This document shows, in pieces, positions 1 to 9,307 of a stretch of 64,000 nt of DNA (positions are counted from its first letter, which is position 1; each line of letters starts with the position of its first letter). The notes under the pieces are model-generated. The model had not been told where the DNA came from. It saw only the letters and a program-made list of their open reading frames with translations, and searched no databases. The stretch comes from Pseudomonas sp. v388 (GTDB lineage: Bacteria > Pseudomonadota > Gammaproteobacteria > Pseudomonadales > Pseudomonadaceae): positions 338,413 through 402,412 of the forward strand of contig NZ_RHQN01000005.1 of the NCBI RefSeq assembly GCF_003935425.1, read 5' to 3'. A program made the translations under genes and the position numbers.

Positions 1-903
1 GCGCTGGGGCTGGCGCGTTATCAGCCGGATCTGCCGTTTGCCGGGGTGCTCGCCAATCGCGTGGGCACCGTGCGCCATGCGCAATTGCTCGAAGGCAGCC
101 TGACCGAGGGCCTGCGCTGGTACGGCGCGTTGTCCCGCGAGACCGGTATCGAGCTGCCGAGCCGTCATCTGGGGCTGGTGCAGGCCAGCGAGTTGAACGA
201 CCTCGACCTGCGCCTGGATGCCGCCGCCGAAGCGCTGGCCAGCACCTGCGAAGTCGCGTTGCCGCCTGCCGTCACGTTTACCGCCCCCGATCCGCTGCCG
301 GCCGAGCCATTGCTGCGCGGCGTGCGGATTGCCGTGGCCCGCGACGAAGCGTTCGCTTTCACCTACGGCGCCAGCCTCGACCTGTTACGGGCGATGGGCG
401 CCGAGCTGGCGTTCTTCTCGCCGATCCGCGACAGCGCGTTGCCGGACGCCGACAGCCTGTACCTGCCCGGTGGTTACCCTGAGCTGCACCACTGCGCGCT
501 GGCGGACAACGTCGCGATGCTGACCGCGATTCGCGCACACCATAGCGCCGGCAAACCGATCCTCGCCGAGTGCGGCGGCATGCTTTATCTGCTCGATGCC
601 TTGACCGACGTCGAGGGCCAGCGCGCCGAACTGGTCGGCCTGTTGAGCGGCGAAGCGGTGATGCAGAAACGTCTGGCGGCCTTGGCCCTGCAATCGGTGG
701 AATTGCCCGAAGGCGTGCTGCGTGGCCACACCTATCACCACTCGCTGACCAGCACTGAATGGCAGCCGATTGCCCGTGGCGTGAGCCCCAATGGCGGGCG
801 CGGCGCGGAAGCGGTCTATCGCGACGGACGCCTGACCGCGTCCTACGTGCATTTCTACTTTCCCTCCAACCCTCAGGCGATGGCGGCGCTGTTGCGACCA
901 TGA
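1..903 (+). CDS. cobB: Cobyrinate a,c-diamide synthase CobB, C-terminal part (5' end outside window)
   Basis: Glutamine- and ATP-dependent amidation of the corrin ring a and c side chains in cobalamin synthesis. The reading frame is open from base 1, so the N-terminal ATP-binding domain lies mostly outside the window and the in-frame ATG at 46 is internal. What remains holds the linker and the class I glutamine amidotransferase domain: the nucleophile elbow AECGGMLYLL (Cys near codon 190 of the fragment) and a late His in ASYVHFYFPSN. The stop overlaps the bluB start in an ATGA, implying translational coupling. Order and content of the following genes agree with a pseudomonad cob operon. Confidence 0.93.
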   Translation, partial: ALGLARYQPDLPFAGVLANRVGTVRHAQLLEGSLTEGLRWYGALSRETGIELPSRHLGLVQASELNDLDLRLDAAAEALASTCEVALPPAVTFTAPDPLPAEPLLRGVRIAVARDEAFAFTYGASLDLLRAMGAELAFFSPIRDSALPDADSLYLPGGYPELHHCALADNVAMLTAIRAHHSAGKPILAECGGMLYLLDALTDVEGQRAELVGLLSGEAVMQKRLAALALQSVELPEGVLRGHTYHHSLTSTEWQPIARGVSPNGGRGAEAVYRDGRLTASYVHFYFPSNPQAMAALLRP

Positions 904-1550
904 GCGATCAAGCGTTCAGCCCCGACGAGCGGGCTGCGGTGTACCGCGCGATTGCCGAGCGGCGCGACATGCGCCACTTCAGCGGCGGCAGCGTTGCGCC
1001 CGAGCTGCTGGCGCGGCTGCTGGAAGCTGCGCATCAGGCGCCGAGCGTCGGCCTGATGCAGCCCTGGCGTTTCGTGCGGGTCAGCGACCCGACGCTGCGT
1101 GTGCAGATTCAGGCGCAGGTCGAGCAGGAGCGGGTGCGCACCGCCGAGGCGCTGGGCGAGCGCTCCGATCAGTTCATGAAACTCAAGGTCGAAGGCATCA
1201 GCGACTGCGCCGAAGTGCTGGTCGCCGCGCTGATGGAAGACCGCGAGCAACACATCTTCGGCCGTCGCACGTTGCCGGAGATGGACATGGCCTCGGTGTC
1301 CTGTGCCATCCAGAACCTGTGGCTGGCCGCACGTGCAGAAGGGTTGGGCATGGGCTGGGTGTCGCTGTTCGAACCGCAGGCCCTGGCCGGCTTGCTGGGC
1401 ATGCCGGACGGTGCCAAGCCGGTGGCGATCCTGTGCCTGGGACCGGTGAAGGATTTCTACCCGGCACCGATGCTGGTGCTGGAAGGCTGGGCGCAGGCGC
1501 GTCCGCTTCATGAATTATTGTACGAGAATCAATGGGGAGTGAGTCAATGA
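900..1550 (+). CDS. bluB: 5,6-dimethylbenzimidazole synthase BluB
   Basis: Oxygen-dependent, flavin-destroying enzyme that converts reduced FMN to 5,6-dimethylbenzimidazole, the lower ligand of B12. The 216-residue product is nitroreductase-like: the N-terminal FMN-binding segment [10 protein letters not shown], the lid-type segment [13 protein letters not shown], and the C-terminal [10 protein letters not shown] stretch fit BluB. A longer upstream reading frame exists, but the ATG at 900 overlaps the cobB stop in ATGA and gives the family's usual length. Presence next to cobT suggests the host makes and activates its own DMB under aerobic conditions. Confidence 0.9.
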   Translation: MSDQAFSPDERAAVYRAIAERRDMRHFSGGSVAPELLARLLEAAHQAPSVGLMQPWRFVRVSDPTLRVQIQAQVEQERVRTAEALGERSDQFMKLKVEGISDCAEVLVAALMEDREQHIFGRRTLPEMDMASVSCAIQNLWLAARAEGLGMGWVSLFEPQALAGLLGMPDGAKPVAILCLGPVKDFYPAPMLVLEGWAQARPLHELLYENQWGVSQ

Positions 1551-2455
1551 GTGTGGCGCTGCTGAGCGTTGCCGGGGTTGCGCTGGATGCGCTGCTCGGC
1601 GAGCCGAAACGTCGTCATCCGCTGGTGGCATTCGGGCGGCTGGCGAATCGGATCGAGCAGCGCTTCAATTCCGAAGGCCGAGGCTGGCGAAGCCACGGCG
1701 TCACCGCCTGGGTGCTGGCAGTGGTGCCGCTGACCCTGCTGGCGACGGCCCTGAGCTGGTTGCCCTACATCGGCTGGGTGGTGGAAATCCTCGCGCTGTA
1801 CTGTGCGCTGGGTTTGCGCAGTCTGGGCGAGCACGTCGAACCGGTGGCCCAGGCCTTGCGCAGCGACGATCTGGACGAGGCGCGGCGGCGGGTGGGTTAT
1901 CTGGTCAGCCGGCAGACGTCCGAACTGGACGCCACCGAAGTCGCGCGTGCCGCCACCGAGTCGGTGCTGGAGAATGGCAGCGATGCGGTGTTCGCCGCGC
2001 TGTTCTGGTTTATCGTGGCCGGTGCGCCGGGCGTGGTGCTGTATCGCCTGAGCAATACGCTGGACGCCATGTGGGGTTATCGCAACCCGCGTTTCGAGCG
2101 GTTCGGCTGGGCAGCGGCGAAAATCGACGATCTGCTCAACTATATTCCTGCGCGTCTGGTGGCGTTGACCTACGCGCTACTTGGCAAAACCCGATTGGCG
2201 CTGCGTTGCTGGCGCACCCAGGGCCCAACCTGGGACAGCCCCAACGCCGGCCCGGTGATGGCGGCTGGTGCCGGTGCGCTGGGGGTCGAACTGGGCGGCG
2301 CGGCGATCTACCATGGCGAGCTGCACCAGCGACCGCCGCTGGGCGAGGGTCTGCCGGCCGATGCCGGGTCCATCGACCGAGGCTGGCAATTGGTGCAGCG
2401 TGGCGTCTGGCTGTGGCTGCTGGTGGTCTGTGCGGGAGCTGAATTCTATGCTTGA
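1547..2455 (+). CDS. cobD: Adenosylcobinamide-phosphate synthase CobD (CbiB)
   Basis: Inner-membrane enzyme that attaches the aminopropanol (phosphate) arm to adenosylcobyric acid. The 302-residue product begins [11 protein letters not shown] with a conserved early motif [16 protein letters not shown], followed by several hydrophobic segments (about residues 50-80, 145-170, 195-215 and the C-terminus [10 protein letters not shown]). The ATG at 1547 overlaps the bluB stop; an in-frame ATG at 1532 lies inside bluB and is less likely. Its partner substrate is made by the next gene, the threonine-phosphate decarboxylase. Called cobD in pseudomonad nomenclature and cbiB in Salmonella. Confidence 0.92.
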   Translation: MSVALLSVAGVALDALLGEPKRRHPLVAFGRLANRIEQRFNSEGRGWRSHGVTAWVLAVVPLTLLATALSWLPYIGWVVEILALYCALGLRSLGEHVEPVAQALRSDDLDEARRRVGYLVSRQTSELDATEVARAATESVLENGSDAVFAALFWFIVAGAPGVVLYRLSNTLDAMWGYRNPRFERFGWAAAKIDDLLNYIPARLVALTYALLGKTRLALRCWRTQGPTWDSPNAGPVMAAGAGALGVELGGAAIYHGELHQRPPLGEGLPADAGSIDRGWQLVQRGVWLWLLVVCAGAEFYA

Positions 2456-3452
2456 GCACGGCGGACGCCTGCGCGCAGCGGCGCAGCATTACGGTATCGA
2501 GCGGGCCGAATGGCTCGACCTGTCTACCGGTATCGCACCCTGGTCTTGGCCGATCCCGGACATTCCCACGCAGGCCTGGGCGCGCTTGCCGGAAACCGAA
2601 GACGGCCTGGAGGCCGCAGCCCGCGCTTACTACAACGCGCCGCAATTGTTGCCGGTGCCCGGTTCCCAGGCCGCCATCCAGGCGCTGCCTCGTGTGCGCC
2701 GAGGCGGGAAGGTCGGCGTGCTGTCGCCATGCTATGCCGAACACGCCCATGCCTGGCGCAAGAGCGGCTTTCGGGTGCGGGAAGTGCAGGAACATGAGGT
2801 CGAGTATTTTCTCGACAGCCTCGACGTGCTGGTGGTGGTCAACCCGAACAACCCCACCGGGCTGCATCTGTCCCGCGAACGGTTGCTGGAGTGGCATGCC
2901 CGGCTGGCCGAGCGCGGGGGCTGGCTGGTGGTCGACGAAGCCTTCATGGACGACACGCCCGAACTGAGTCTGGCGGCGGAAACCTCGCGCACCGGGCTGG
3001 TGGTCCTGCGTTCGTTCGGCAAGTTCTTCGGCCTGGCCGGCGTGCGCCTGGGCTTTGTGCTGGCCGAGCCCGCGTTGCTCAAATCCCTGGCCCGGGATAT
3101 CGGGCCTTGGGCGGTCAGCGGCCCGACGCGGATCATTGGTCAGGCGTGTCTGGCCGATACGGCGGGCCATGCGCAGCAACGCCAGCGCAGCGCGCAGGCC
3201 CGGGATCGGCTGGTGGCTTTGCTGACCGAATACGGCTTCAAGCCACAAGGCGGCTGCGCGCTGTTTCAATGGCTGGTAACCCCGCACGCCGAGCCGCTGT
3301 ATGAATTCTGCGCCCGGCGCGGTGTGCTGTTGCGGCTGTTTGTGGGCGACAGCCCGCAGACCGGCAGCCTGCGATTTGGTTTGCCTAGTGACGAGGCCGA
3401 CTGGGTGCGGCTTGAGCACGTGTTGGCCGATTATGCGAAGGAGCGTTCATGA
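2448..3452 (+). CDS. cobC: Threonine-phosphate decarboxylase CobC (aminotransferase fold)
   Basis: PLP-dependent, fold-type I aminotransferase-like enzyme that makes (R)-1-amino-2-propanol phosphate from L-threonine phosphate for the CobD reaction. The 334-residue product shows [10 protein letters not shown], the PLP-phenolate segment VVDEAFMD, and the Schiff-base lysine region [16 protein letters not shown]. It resembles HisC (also in this window), but the location between cobD and cobQ decides the function. The start ATG at 2448 overlaps the cobD stop by 8 bases. Equivalent to Salmonella cobD; not to be confused with the phosphatase called CobC in enterics. Confidence 0.92.
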   Translation: MLEHGGRLRAAAQHYGIERAEWLDLSTGIAPWSWPIPDIPTQAWARLPETEDGLEAAARAYYNAPQLLPVPGSQAAIQALPRVRRGGKVGVLSPCYAEHAHAWRKSGFRVREVQEHEVEYFLDSLDVLVVVNPNNPTGLHLSRERLLEWHARLAERGGWLVVDEAFMDDTPELSLAAETSRTGLVVLRSFGKFFGLAGVRLGFVLAEPALLKSLARDIGPWAVSGPTRIIGQACLADTAGHAQQRQRSAQARDRLVALLTEYGFKPQGGCALFQWLVTPHAEPLYEFCARRGVLLRLFVGDSPQTGSLRFGLPSDEADWVRLEHVLADYAKERS

Positions 3453-4909
3453 CGACCTTGATGGTGCAAGGCACCACGTCCGATGCCGGTAAAAGCACGC
3501 TGGTGACCGCGCTGTGCCGCTGGCTGACCCGCCAGGGCGTCGGTGTGGTGCCGTTCAAGCCGCAGAACATGGCGCTCAACAGCGCGGTAACCGCCGACGG
3601 TGGCGAGATTGGCCGCGCCCAGGCGGTTCAGGCCCAGGCTTGCGGCCTGGAACCGCACACCGACATGAACCCGGTGCTGCTCAAGCCCAACAGCGACACC
3701 GGCGCTCAGGTCATCATCCATGGCCGCGCCGTCACCACCATGAATGCCGTGGCGTATCACGGCTACAAGGAAATCGCGATGCAGGCGGTGCTGGCCTCGC
3801 ACAAGCGGCTTGGTGAGCAGTATCCGGTGATCGTGGTCGAGGGCGCGGGTTCGCCTGCCGAGATCAACCTGCGCGCCAACGATATCGCCAACATGGGCTT
3901 TGCCGAAGCGGTGGATTGCCCGGTACTGCTGATTGCCGATATCAACCGCGGTGGGGTGTTCGCCCATCTGGTAGGCACCCTGGAATTGCTGGCACCCACC
4001 GAACAGGCGCGGGTCAAAGGCTTCATCATCAACCGTTTTCGCGGTGATATCGCCTTGCTGCAACCGGGGCTGGACTGGCTCGAAGCACGCACCGGCAAGC
4101 CGGTGGTGGGCGTGCTGCCGTATGTGATGGACCTGCATCTGGAAGCCGAAGATGGCCTGGATCAGCGCCAGACCGACAAGGTCGAGCAGGTGCTCAACGT
4201 GGTGGTGCCGATCCTGCCGCGCATCAGCAACCACACCGACTTCGACCCGCTGCGCTTGCATCCGCAGGTCAATCTGCAATTCATCGGGCCGGGCCAGGCG
4301 ATTCCTGCGGCCGACCTGATCATCCTGCCGGGCTCCAAGAGCGTGCGCGGTGACCTGGCGCATCTGCGCGCCAACGGCTGGGACAAGGCCATCGAACGGC
4401 ATCTGCGCTACGGCGGCAAGGTGCTCGGCATTTGCGGCGGCTTGCAGATGCTCGGCGAGCAGTTGCACGATCCGCTGGGCCTGGAGGGCGCGGCCGGTTC
4501 CAGTCCAGGACTGGGCTGGCTGGAAATGAGCACCGTACTGGAAAACGAAAAACAGCTGCGTAACGTGCGTGGACGCCTGACGCTGGAAGATGCGCCAGTG
4601 GCCGGCTATGAAATCCACGCCGGCGTTACCACTGGCGCAGCCCTGGAGCGCGCTGCAGTGCGCCTGGACGACGGTCGCTGCGACGGCGCGCAAAGTGCCG
4701 ACGGGAAGATTCTCGGTACGTACCTGCACGGCCTGTTCGAATCGCCCCAGGCCTGTAGCGCGTTGTTGCGTTGGGCAGGCCTGGAGAATGTCGAGCAGGT
4801 CGATTACCACGCCCTGCGCGAGCGGGATATCGAACGCCTGGCCGATCTGGTGGAAAACCACCTGGATGGCAAACTGTTGCGCGAACTGTGCGGCCTGGAG
4901 GCCGGTTGA
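3449..4909 (+). CDS. cobQ: Cobyric acid synthase CobQ
   Basis: Amidates four side chains (b, d, e, g) of adenosylcobyrinic a,c-diamide with glutamine and ATP. At 486 residues it has full family length. N-terminal P-loop-like segment [17 protein letters not shown]; Mg/ATP segment [23 protein letters not shown]-terminal glutamine amidotransferase domain with nucleophile elbow [11 protein letters not shown] and the late histidine region [10 protein letters not shown]. The start overlaps the cobC stop in ATGA, and the following cobP starts one base after its stop codon. It acts in the cytosol upstream of CobD. Confidence 0.95.
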   Translation: MTTLMVQGTTSDAGKSTLVTALCRWLTRQGVGVVPFKPQNMALNSAVTADGGEIGRAQAVQAQACGLEPHTDMNPVLLKPNSDTGAQVIIHGRAVTTMNAVAYHGYKEIAMQAVLASHKRLGEQYPVIVVEGAGSPAEINLRANDIANMGFAEAVDCPVLLIADINRGGVFAHLVGTLELLAPTEQARVKGFIINRFRGDIALLQPGLDWLEARTGKPVVGVLPYVMDLHLEAEDGLDQRQTDKVEQVLNVVVPILPRISNHTDFDPLRLHPQVNLQFIGPGQAIPAADLIILPGSKSVRGDLAHLRANGWDKAIERHLRYGGKVLGICGGLQMLGEQLHDPLGLEGAAGSSPGLGWLEMSTVLENEKQLRNVRGRLTLEDAPVAGYEIHAGVTTGAALERAAVRLDDGRCDGAQSADGKILGTYLHGLFESPQACSALLRWAGLENVEQVDYHALRERDIERLADLVENHLDGKLLRELCGLEAG

Positions 4910-4910
4910 C

Positions 4911-5432
4911 ATGCTGCAATTGATCCTCGGCGGTGCGCGCTCCGGCAAGAGTCGTCTAGCTGAAAAGCTGGCGGCGGATTCGGGGCTGCACGTCATCTAT
5001 ATCGCCACCAGCCAGCCGCTGGACGGAGAAATGAACCAGCGTGTTGCCAGCCATCGCCAGCGGCGCCCGGACAGTTGGGGGCTGGTGGAAGAACCGGTCG
5101 AGCTGGCCCGCGTGCTGCGCGAACACGCCGCCCCCGACCGCTGCCTGCTGGTGGACTGCCTGACCCTGTGGCTGACCAATTTATTGATGCTCGACGACCC
5201 TGAACGCTTGGCGCGGGAACGAGACGCGCTGCTGGATGCCATCACCGACCTGCCCGGCGAACTTCTGTTCGTCAGCAACGAAACCGGCCTGGGCGTGATT
5301 CCCATGGGCGAACTGACACGTCGTTACGTTGACGAGGCCGGCCTGGTGCATCAGGCCGTGGCCGAACGGTGCGAGCGGGTGGTGCTCACCGTCGCCGGCT
5401 TGCCCTTGACCTTGAAAGGAACTGCACTATGA
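4911..5432 (+). CDS. cobP: Bifunctional adenosylcobinamide kinase / guanylyltransferase CobP (CobU)
   Basis: Phosphorylates adenosylcobinamide and then forms AdoCbi-GDP in the nucleotide-loop branch. The 173-residue protein starts [15 protein letters not shown] (P-loop GGARSGKS), carries [17 protein letters not shown] with the histidine that is guanylylated in this family, and the conserved [11 protein letters not shown]. The ATG at 4911 is preceded by GGAGG inside the end of cobQ; upstream in-frame ATGs are internal to cobQ. Its product goes to CobS, encoded at the end of the same operon. Confidence 0.93.
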   Translation: MLQLILGGARSGKSRLAEKLAADSGLHVIYIATSQPLDGEMNQRVASHRQRRPDSWGLVEEPVELARVLREHAAPDRCLLVDCLTLWLTNLLMLDDPERLARERDALLDAITDLPGELLFVSNETGLGVIPMGELTRRYVDEAGLVHQAVAERCERVVLTVAGLPLTLKGTAL

Positions 5433-6481
5433 ACGACTCCTGGTGGCTCAAGCCCGCGCAGGCGATGAATGTCCCGATGCGCGAAGCGGCTCTGGCCCGC
5501 CAGCAGCAGTTGACCAAGCCGGCCGGTTCGCTGGCTCAGCTGGAGCGCCTGGCGGTTCAGCTTGCCGGCCTGCAAGGTCGTGACAAACCCAGCGCCGATC
5601 AACTGTGGATCGCCATCTTTGCCGGCGATCACGGGGTGGTGGCGGAAGGGGTGTCGGCCTATCCCCAGGAAGTGACCGGGCAGATGCTGCACAACTTCGT
5701 CAACGGCGGCGCGGCGATCAGCGTGCTGGCCCGGCAGTTGAACGCGAAGCTGGATGTGGTGGATCTGGGCACGGTGTCGCCGGTGGATTTCCCCGGCGTG
5801 CGCCATTTGCGTATCGGCGCGGGCACCGCCAACTTTGTGCAAGGCCCGGCGATGAGTGTCGAGGAGGGCATGGCCGCTTTGCAGGCCGGGCGCGACAGCG
5901 TGTTGCGCGCCAGGGCGGCGGGCGCCGAACTGTTCATTGGTGGTGAAATGGGCATCGGCAATACCACGGCCGCCAGCGCGGTGGCGTGTTCGCTGCTGGA
6001 GTGTGCAGCGCAGTTGCTGGTCGGGCCGGGTACTGGCCTGAACGCGGCCGGTATTGCCCACAAGACTCACGTGATCAAGCGCGGTCTGGCGCTGCACGCC
6101 GAACATACCGGCGATCCGCTGCACAGCCTGTTCTGCCTGGGTGGATTCGAGATTGCTGCGTTGGTGGGTGCTTACCTGGCTTGTGCCCAGGAAGGCATCG
6201 CAGTGCTGGTCGATGGCTTCATCTGTAGCGTGGCGGCGTTGGTTGCGGTTCGACTGAATCCGTCGTGTCGTGAATGGCTGCTGTTCGGCCATCGCGGTGC
6301 CGAGCCTGGTCATCGCCATCTTCTGGAAACCCTGCACGCCGAACCTCTGCTGGATCTGGGTCTGCGCCTGGGCGAAGGCAGTGGCGCGGCGTTGGCGGTG
6401 CCGCTGGTGCGTCTGGCCTGTGAACTGCACAACGGCATGGCGACCTTTGCCGAAGCTGCCGTGGCGGATCGGCCGGCATGA
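5429..6481 (+). CDS. cobT: Nicotinate-nucleotide--dimethylbenzimidazole phosphoribosyltransferase CobT
   Basis: Transfers ribose phosphate from nicotinate mononucleotide to DMB, giving alpha-ribazole phosphate. The 350-residue product shows [20 protein letters not shown], the glycine-rich [16 protein letters not shown], the [14 protein letters not shown] segment, and the catalytic-Glu region near [12 protein letters not shown]. The ATG at 5429 overlaps the cobP stop in ATGA. It uses DMB from BluB in the same operon. P. aeruginosa annotation calls this gene cobU. Confidence 0.93.
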   Translation: MNDSWWLKPAQAMNVPMREAALARQQQLTKPAGSLAQLERLAVQLAGLQGRDKPSADQLWIAIFAGDHGVVAEGVSAYPQEVTGQMLHNFVNGGAAISVLARQLNAKLDVVDLGTVSPVDFPGVRHLRIGAGTANFVQGPAMSVEEGMAALQAGRDSVLRARAAGAELFIGGEMGIGNTTAASAVACSLLECAAQLLVGPGTGLNAAGIAHKTHVIKRGLALHAEHTGDPLHSLFCLGGFEIAALVGAYLACAQEGIAVLVDGFICSVAALVAVRLNPSCREWLLFGHRGAEPGHRHLLETLHAEPLLDLGLRLGEGSGAALAVPLVRLACELHNGMATFAEAAVADRPA

Positions 6482-7050
6482 CCCTGCACCTGGACCTGCT
6501 GCGCCACGGCGAAACCGAGCAAGGCGGCGGCCTGCGCGGCAGCCTCGACGACGCGTTGACGGCCCAAGGCTGGGAACAGATGCGTGCGGCGGTGGCCGAA
6601 ACCGGGCCCTGGCAGCGGATCGTCAGTTCGCCATTGCAACGTTGCGCGCGCTTCTCCGAAGCGCTGGCGGCGCAGCTTGACCTGCCGATGCAGCTTGAGC
6701 CGGACCTGCAGGAACTGCATTTCGGCGACTGGGAAGGGCGCAGCGCCGCGCAGGTCATGGAAACCGATGCCCAAGGGCTCGGCGCTTTCTGGAACGATCC
6801 GTATACTTTTACGCCACCCAATGGCGAAGCGGTGGCTGACTTTTCTAAGCGGGTGCTGAGTGCCGTGCACAGACTTCGGCAGTCCTTCGCCGGGCAGCGT
6901 GTTCTGTTGGTCAGCCACGGCGGCGTGATGCGCCTGCTGCTGGCCCAGGCCCGCGGTCTGCCACGCGAGCAATTGTTGCAGGTGGTGGTCGGGCATGGCG
7001 CGCTGCTGTCCATTCAGGTCGCCGCCGATGGCGTACTGACGGAGACTTGA
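6478..7050 (+). CDS. cobC: Alpha-ribazole-5'-phosphate phosphatase, histidine phosphatase family
   Basis: Removes the 5'-phosphate in the last steps of nucleotide-loop assembly. Histidine phosphatase superfamily: [11 protein letters not shown] at the N-terminus holds the phosphohistidine residue, [14 protein letters not shown] the second arginine, [11 protein letters not shown] the acid/base region, and [11 protein letters not shown] the second catalytic histidine. Length 190 residues. Start overlaps the cobT stop in ATGA. The gene is called cobC in enterics, which clashes with the pseudomonad name for the threonine-phosphate decarboxylase earlier in this operon; function is assigned from family plus operon position. 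Confidence 0.88.
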   Translation: MTLHLDLLRHGETEQGGGLRGSLDDALTAQGWEQMRAAVAETGPWQRIVSSPLQRCARFSEALAAQLDLPMQLEPDLQELHFGDWEGRSAAQVMETDAQGLGAFWNDPYTFTPPNGEAVADFSKRVLSAVHRLRQSFAGQRVLLVSHGGVMRLLLAQARGLPREQLLQVVVGHGALLSIQVAADGVLTET

Positions 7051-7051
7051 C

Positions 7052-7783
7052 GTGCTGCCATTCTGGATTGCCCTGCAGTTTCTCAGCAGCTTGCCCATAC
7101 GCCTGCCCGGCATGCCGCAGCCGCAGGAGCTGGGTCGTTCATTGCTGTTCTATCCGTTGGTAGGTGCGTTGTTCGGCCTGTTGCTGCTGGCATTGAACAG
7201 CCTGCTCGATGGCGCGCCGCTCTTGCTGCATGCAGCACTGTTGCTGGCGGCGTGGGTGTTGCTCAGCGGCGGGCTGCATCTGGATGGCCTGGCCGACAGC
7301 GCCGACGCCTGGCTGGGCGGTTTTGGCGACCGCGAGCGCACTCTGCTGATCATGAAAGACCCGCGCAGTGGCCCTATTGCGGTGGTCACGCTGGTACTGG
7401 TGCTGTTGCTCAAGTTCGCGGCGATTCTGGCCGTGCTGGAAAACCATGCGCTGATCGGTCTGTTGCTGGCGCCGGTCCTGGCGCGAGCGGCGATGCTTGG
7501 GTTGTTTCTCGGCACGCCTTACGTGCGCGCCGGCGGGCTGGGCCAGGCGTTGGCTGACCATTTGCCGCGGCGGCGCGCCTGGCAGGTTTTGCTGTTCAGT
7601 GCCGGTGCCTGCGCGCTGTTGGCTGGCGCGGCTGGAGTCTGGGCTGTATTGATTAGCGTGGGCTGCTTCTTCTGGCTGCGTCAGCTGATGCTGCGCCGGC
7701 TGGGCGGCACCACCGGCGATACCGCAGGCGCCCTGCTTGAACTGCTTGAACTCGCGGTACTGCTGACCCTGGCATTGCGCTGA
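7052..7783 (+). CDS. cobS: Adenosylcobinamide-GDP ribazoletransferase CobS (cobalamin synthase)
   Basis: Polytopic inner-membrane enzyme that joins AdoCbi-GDP with alpha-ribazole (phosphate). The 243-residue product has the N-terminal family signature ALQFLSSLPIRLP, the metal-binding motif HLDGLADSADAWLGG, and about six hydrophobic segments. It starts at a GTG one base after the phosphatase stop. Last gene of the cob operon; no strong intrinsic terminator follows, only a REP-like region. Confidence 0.92.
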   Translation: MLPFWIALQFLSSLPIRLPGMPQPQELGRSLLFYPLVGALFGLLLLALNSLLDGAPLLLHAALLLAAWVLLSGGLHLDGLADSADAWLGGFGDRERTLLIMKDPRSGPIAVVTLVLVLLLKFAAILAVLENHALIGLLLAPVLARAAMLGLFLGTPYVRAGGLGQALADHLPRRRAWQVLLFSAGACALLAGAAGVWAVLISVGCFFWLRQLMLRRLGGTTGDTAGALLELLELAVLLTLALR

Positions 7784-7839
7784 ACGCCCAATTGACACTC
7801 GCGCCTGGCCGCGAGTAGTTTCGCGCAAATAACCGGCAA

Positions 7840-7904
7840 CTGTGGGACTGGACCGGGCGGCGTCCCACTGGTCCTTCGCCGGCAAGCAAATTCGATTCCC
7901 ACAT
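7840..7904. repeat. Degenerate REP-like inverted repeat after the cob operon
   Basis: GTGGGAC at 7842-7848 pairs with GTCCCAC at 7862-7868, and the right part, read on the minus strand, is TGTGGGAATCGAATTTGC followed by TTGCCGGCGAAG-like bases, which resembles fluorescent-pseudomonad REP sequences (TGTGGGAGC...TTGC...CGAAG). It sits between cobS and the MFS gene and may contribute to 3'-end stability or termination of the cob message. Assigned by resemblance only. Confidence 0.45.
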
Positions 7905-7914
7905 ACCGGAGCAC

Positions 7915-7922
7915 AACAACAA
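7915..7922 (+). promoter_or_regulatory. AAnAAnAA (Hfq/Crc-type) motif overlapping the MFS start codon
   Basis: AACAACAA ends on the A of the ATG and lies four bases after the GGAG ribosome binding site (7908-7911). A-rich AAnAAnAA sequences at this position are the known translational target of Hfq with Crc in Pseudomonas carbon catabolite repression. One clean motif is visible; binding is an inference. Confidence 0.5.
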
Positions 7923-9130
7923 TGACATCGGTCTGGCGTACCAGCGGCTGGATACTTTTGGGCAGCGCTTTGATTCTGGCGTTGTCGCTGGGCACTCGGC
8001 ATGGCTTTGGCTTGTTCCTGGCGCCGATGAGCGCCGAGTTCGGCTGGGGTCGCGAGGTGTTTGCCTTCGCCATCGCTTTGCAGAACCTGATGTGGGGTCT
8101 GGCGCAGCCGTTTGCCGGTGCGCTGGCCGACCGTTTTGGCGCCGCGAAAGTGGTGTTCGTGGGCGGCGTGCTCTACGCCGTCGGACTCGCCTTCATGAGC
8201 CTGGCCGATTCTCCCGTGAGCCTGTCGCTCAGCGCTGGCCTGCTGATCGGTATCGGCCTGTCCGGTACTTCGTTTTCAGTGATTCTCGGCGTGGTCGGCA
8301 GAGCGTTGCCCGCCGAGAAACGCAGCATGGGCATGGGGATCGCCAGCGCCGCCGGTTCCTTCGGCCAGTTCGCCATGCTGCCCGGCACGTTGGGCCTGAT
8401 CAGCTGGCTGGGCTGGTCGGGGGCCTTGCTGGTTCTGGGCGTGCTGGTGGCGCTGATCCTGCCGCTGGTCGGCATGCTCAAGGATGCACCCGCGCCCAGT
8501 ACCGGGCCGGAACTGACCCTGCGCGAGGCCTTGCATGAAGCCTGTACCCATTCAGGTTTCTGGCTACTGGCGCTGGGATTTTTCGTCTGCGGCTTTCAGG
8601 TGGTGTTCATCGGCGTGCATCTGCCGGCCTATCTGGTGGATCAGCACCTGCCTGCCAAGGTAGGCACGACGGTGCTGGCGCTGATCGGCCTGTTCAATAT
8701 CTTCGGCACCTACACCGCCGGCTGGCTGGGCGGCCGCATGTCCAAGCCGCGCCTGCTCAGCGCGCTGTATTTGCTGCGAGCGCTGGCGATCGTGTTGTTC
8801 CTGTGGGCGCCCTTGAGCCAGACCACGGCTTATCTGTTTGGCGTGGCGATGGGCTTGCTCTGGCTGTCCACCGTGCCGCTGACCAACGGTACCGTGGCGA
8901 CGCTGTTCGGCGTGCGTAACCTGTCGATGCTCGGTGGTATCGTGTTTCTGTTTCACCAGTTGGGCGCCTTTCTTGGCGGCTGGCTGGGCGGTCTTGTGTA
9001 TGACCACACCGGGAGCTACGACCTGATATGGCAAGTGTCCGTTCTGCTGAGCCTGCTGGCGGCCGCGCTGAACTGGCCGGTTCGCGAGCGCCCGGTGGCC
9101 AGGCTGCAAGCGCAGGCCGGTGTCGCGTGA
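7922..9130 (+). CDS. Major facilitator superfamily transporter
   Basis: 402-residue polytopic membrane protein with about 12 hydrophobic segments. The loop between TM2 and TM3 carries GALADRFGAAKV (MFS motif A form), and the second half has the corresponding AGWLGGRMSKPRLL. Overall it resembles the monocarboxylate / oxalate-formate antiporter type of MFS proteins, but the substrate cannot be read from sequence. GGAG lies 10 bases ahead of the ATG with a Hfq/Crc-like A-rich motif in between, suggesting catabolite-controlled uptake of a non-preferred carbon source. Its stop overlaps the start of a 40-residue membrane peptide gene. It follows the cob operon but nothing shows a role in cobalamin or cobalt transport. 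Confidence 0.88.
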   Translation: MTSVWRTSGWILLGSALILALSLGTRHGFGLFLAPMSAEFGWGREVFAFAIALQNLMWGLAQPFAGALADRFGAAKVVFVGGVLYAVGLAFMSLADSPVSLSLSAGLLIGIGLSGTSFSVILGVVGRALPAEKRSMGMGIASAAGSFGQFAMLPGTLGLISWLGWSGALLVLGVLVALILPLVGMLKDAPAPSTGPELTLREALHEACTHSGFWLLALGFFVCGFQVVFIGVHLPAYLVDQHLPAKVGTTVLALIGLFNIFGTYTAGWLGGRMSKPRLLSALYLLRALAIVLFLWAPLSQTTAYLFGVAMGLLWLSTVPLTNGTVATLFGVRNLSMLGGIVFLFHQLGAFLGGWLGGLVYDHTGSYDLIWQVSVLLSLLAAALNWPVRERPVARLQAQAGVA

Positions 9131-9249
9131 CCAGGGTCTGGCCTTGGCTGGCGGCGCTCTCTGTCGGGGCTTTGGTGTTGGCGCTGGTCTGGATGGCATG
9201 GCAGCACGTTGGCCTGGCCGCGCTGCAGTTGGGCATGGGAGCCTGCTAG
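9127..9249 (+). CDS. Putative 40-residue single-span membrane peptide coupled to the MFS gene
   Basis: GTG start at 9127 overlaps the MFS stop in GTGA. The predicted peptide begins [17 protein letters not shown] and ends LGMGAC; residues about 5-28 form one strong hydrophobic helix, with a positively charged N-terminus suggesting N-in topology. Nothing in the sequence identifies a function. The overlap with an upstream transporter stop and the clean membrane segment argue for a real gene, possibly an accessory subunit of the transporter. Main doubt: no independent Shine-Dalgarno and no homology check. Confidence 0.5.
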   Translation: MTRVWPWLAALSVGALVLALVWMAWQHVGLAALQLGMGAC

Positions 9250-9307
9250 GAATAATTCGCCGGGTAGGCTAGCGTGTGTTCAATCAACAATCGCCGGGTA
9301 TGCCTCG

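Noticed and set aside
385-852. Long minus-strand frames across the cob operon (also 3431-4996, 5351-6430)
   Set aside because: High-GC third positions create mirror frames; the plus-strand proteins have full family motifs, and these minus products have His/Gln/Arg-rich, unnatural composition.
2448-3452. Annotating this gene as a second hisC
   Set aside because: Similar fold and motifs, but its position between cobD and cobQ points to threonine-phosphate decarboxylase.
7784-7921. Possible cobalamin riboswitch near CAACTGTGGGACTGG
   Set aside because: Lies downstream of the cob operon; the conserved B12-box core sequences are absent, and a REP-like repeat explains the symmetry.
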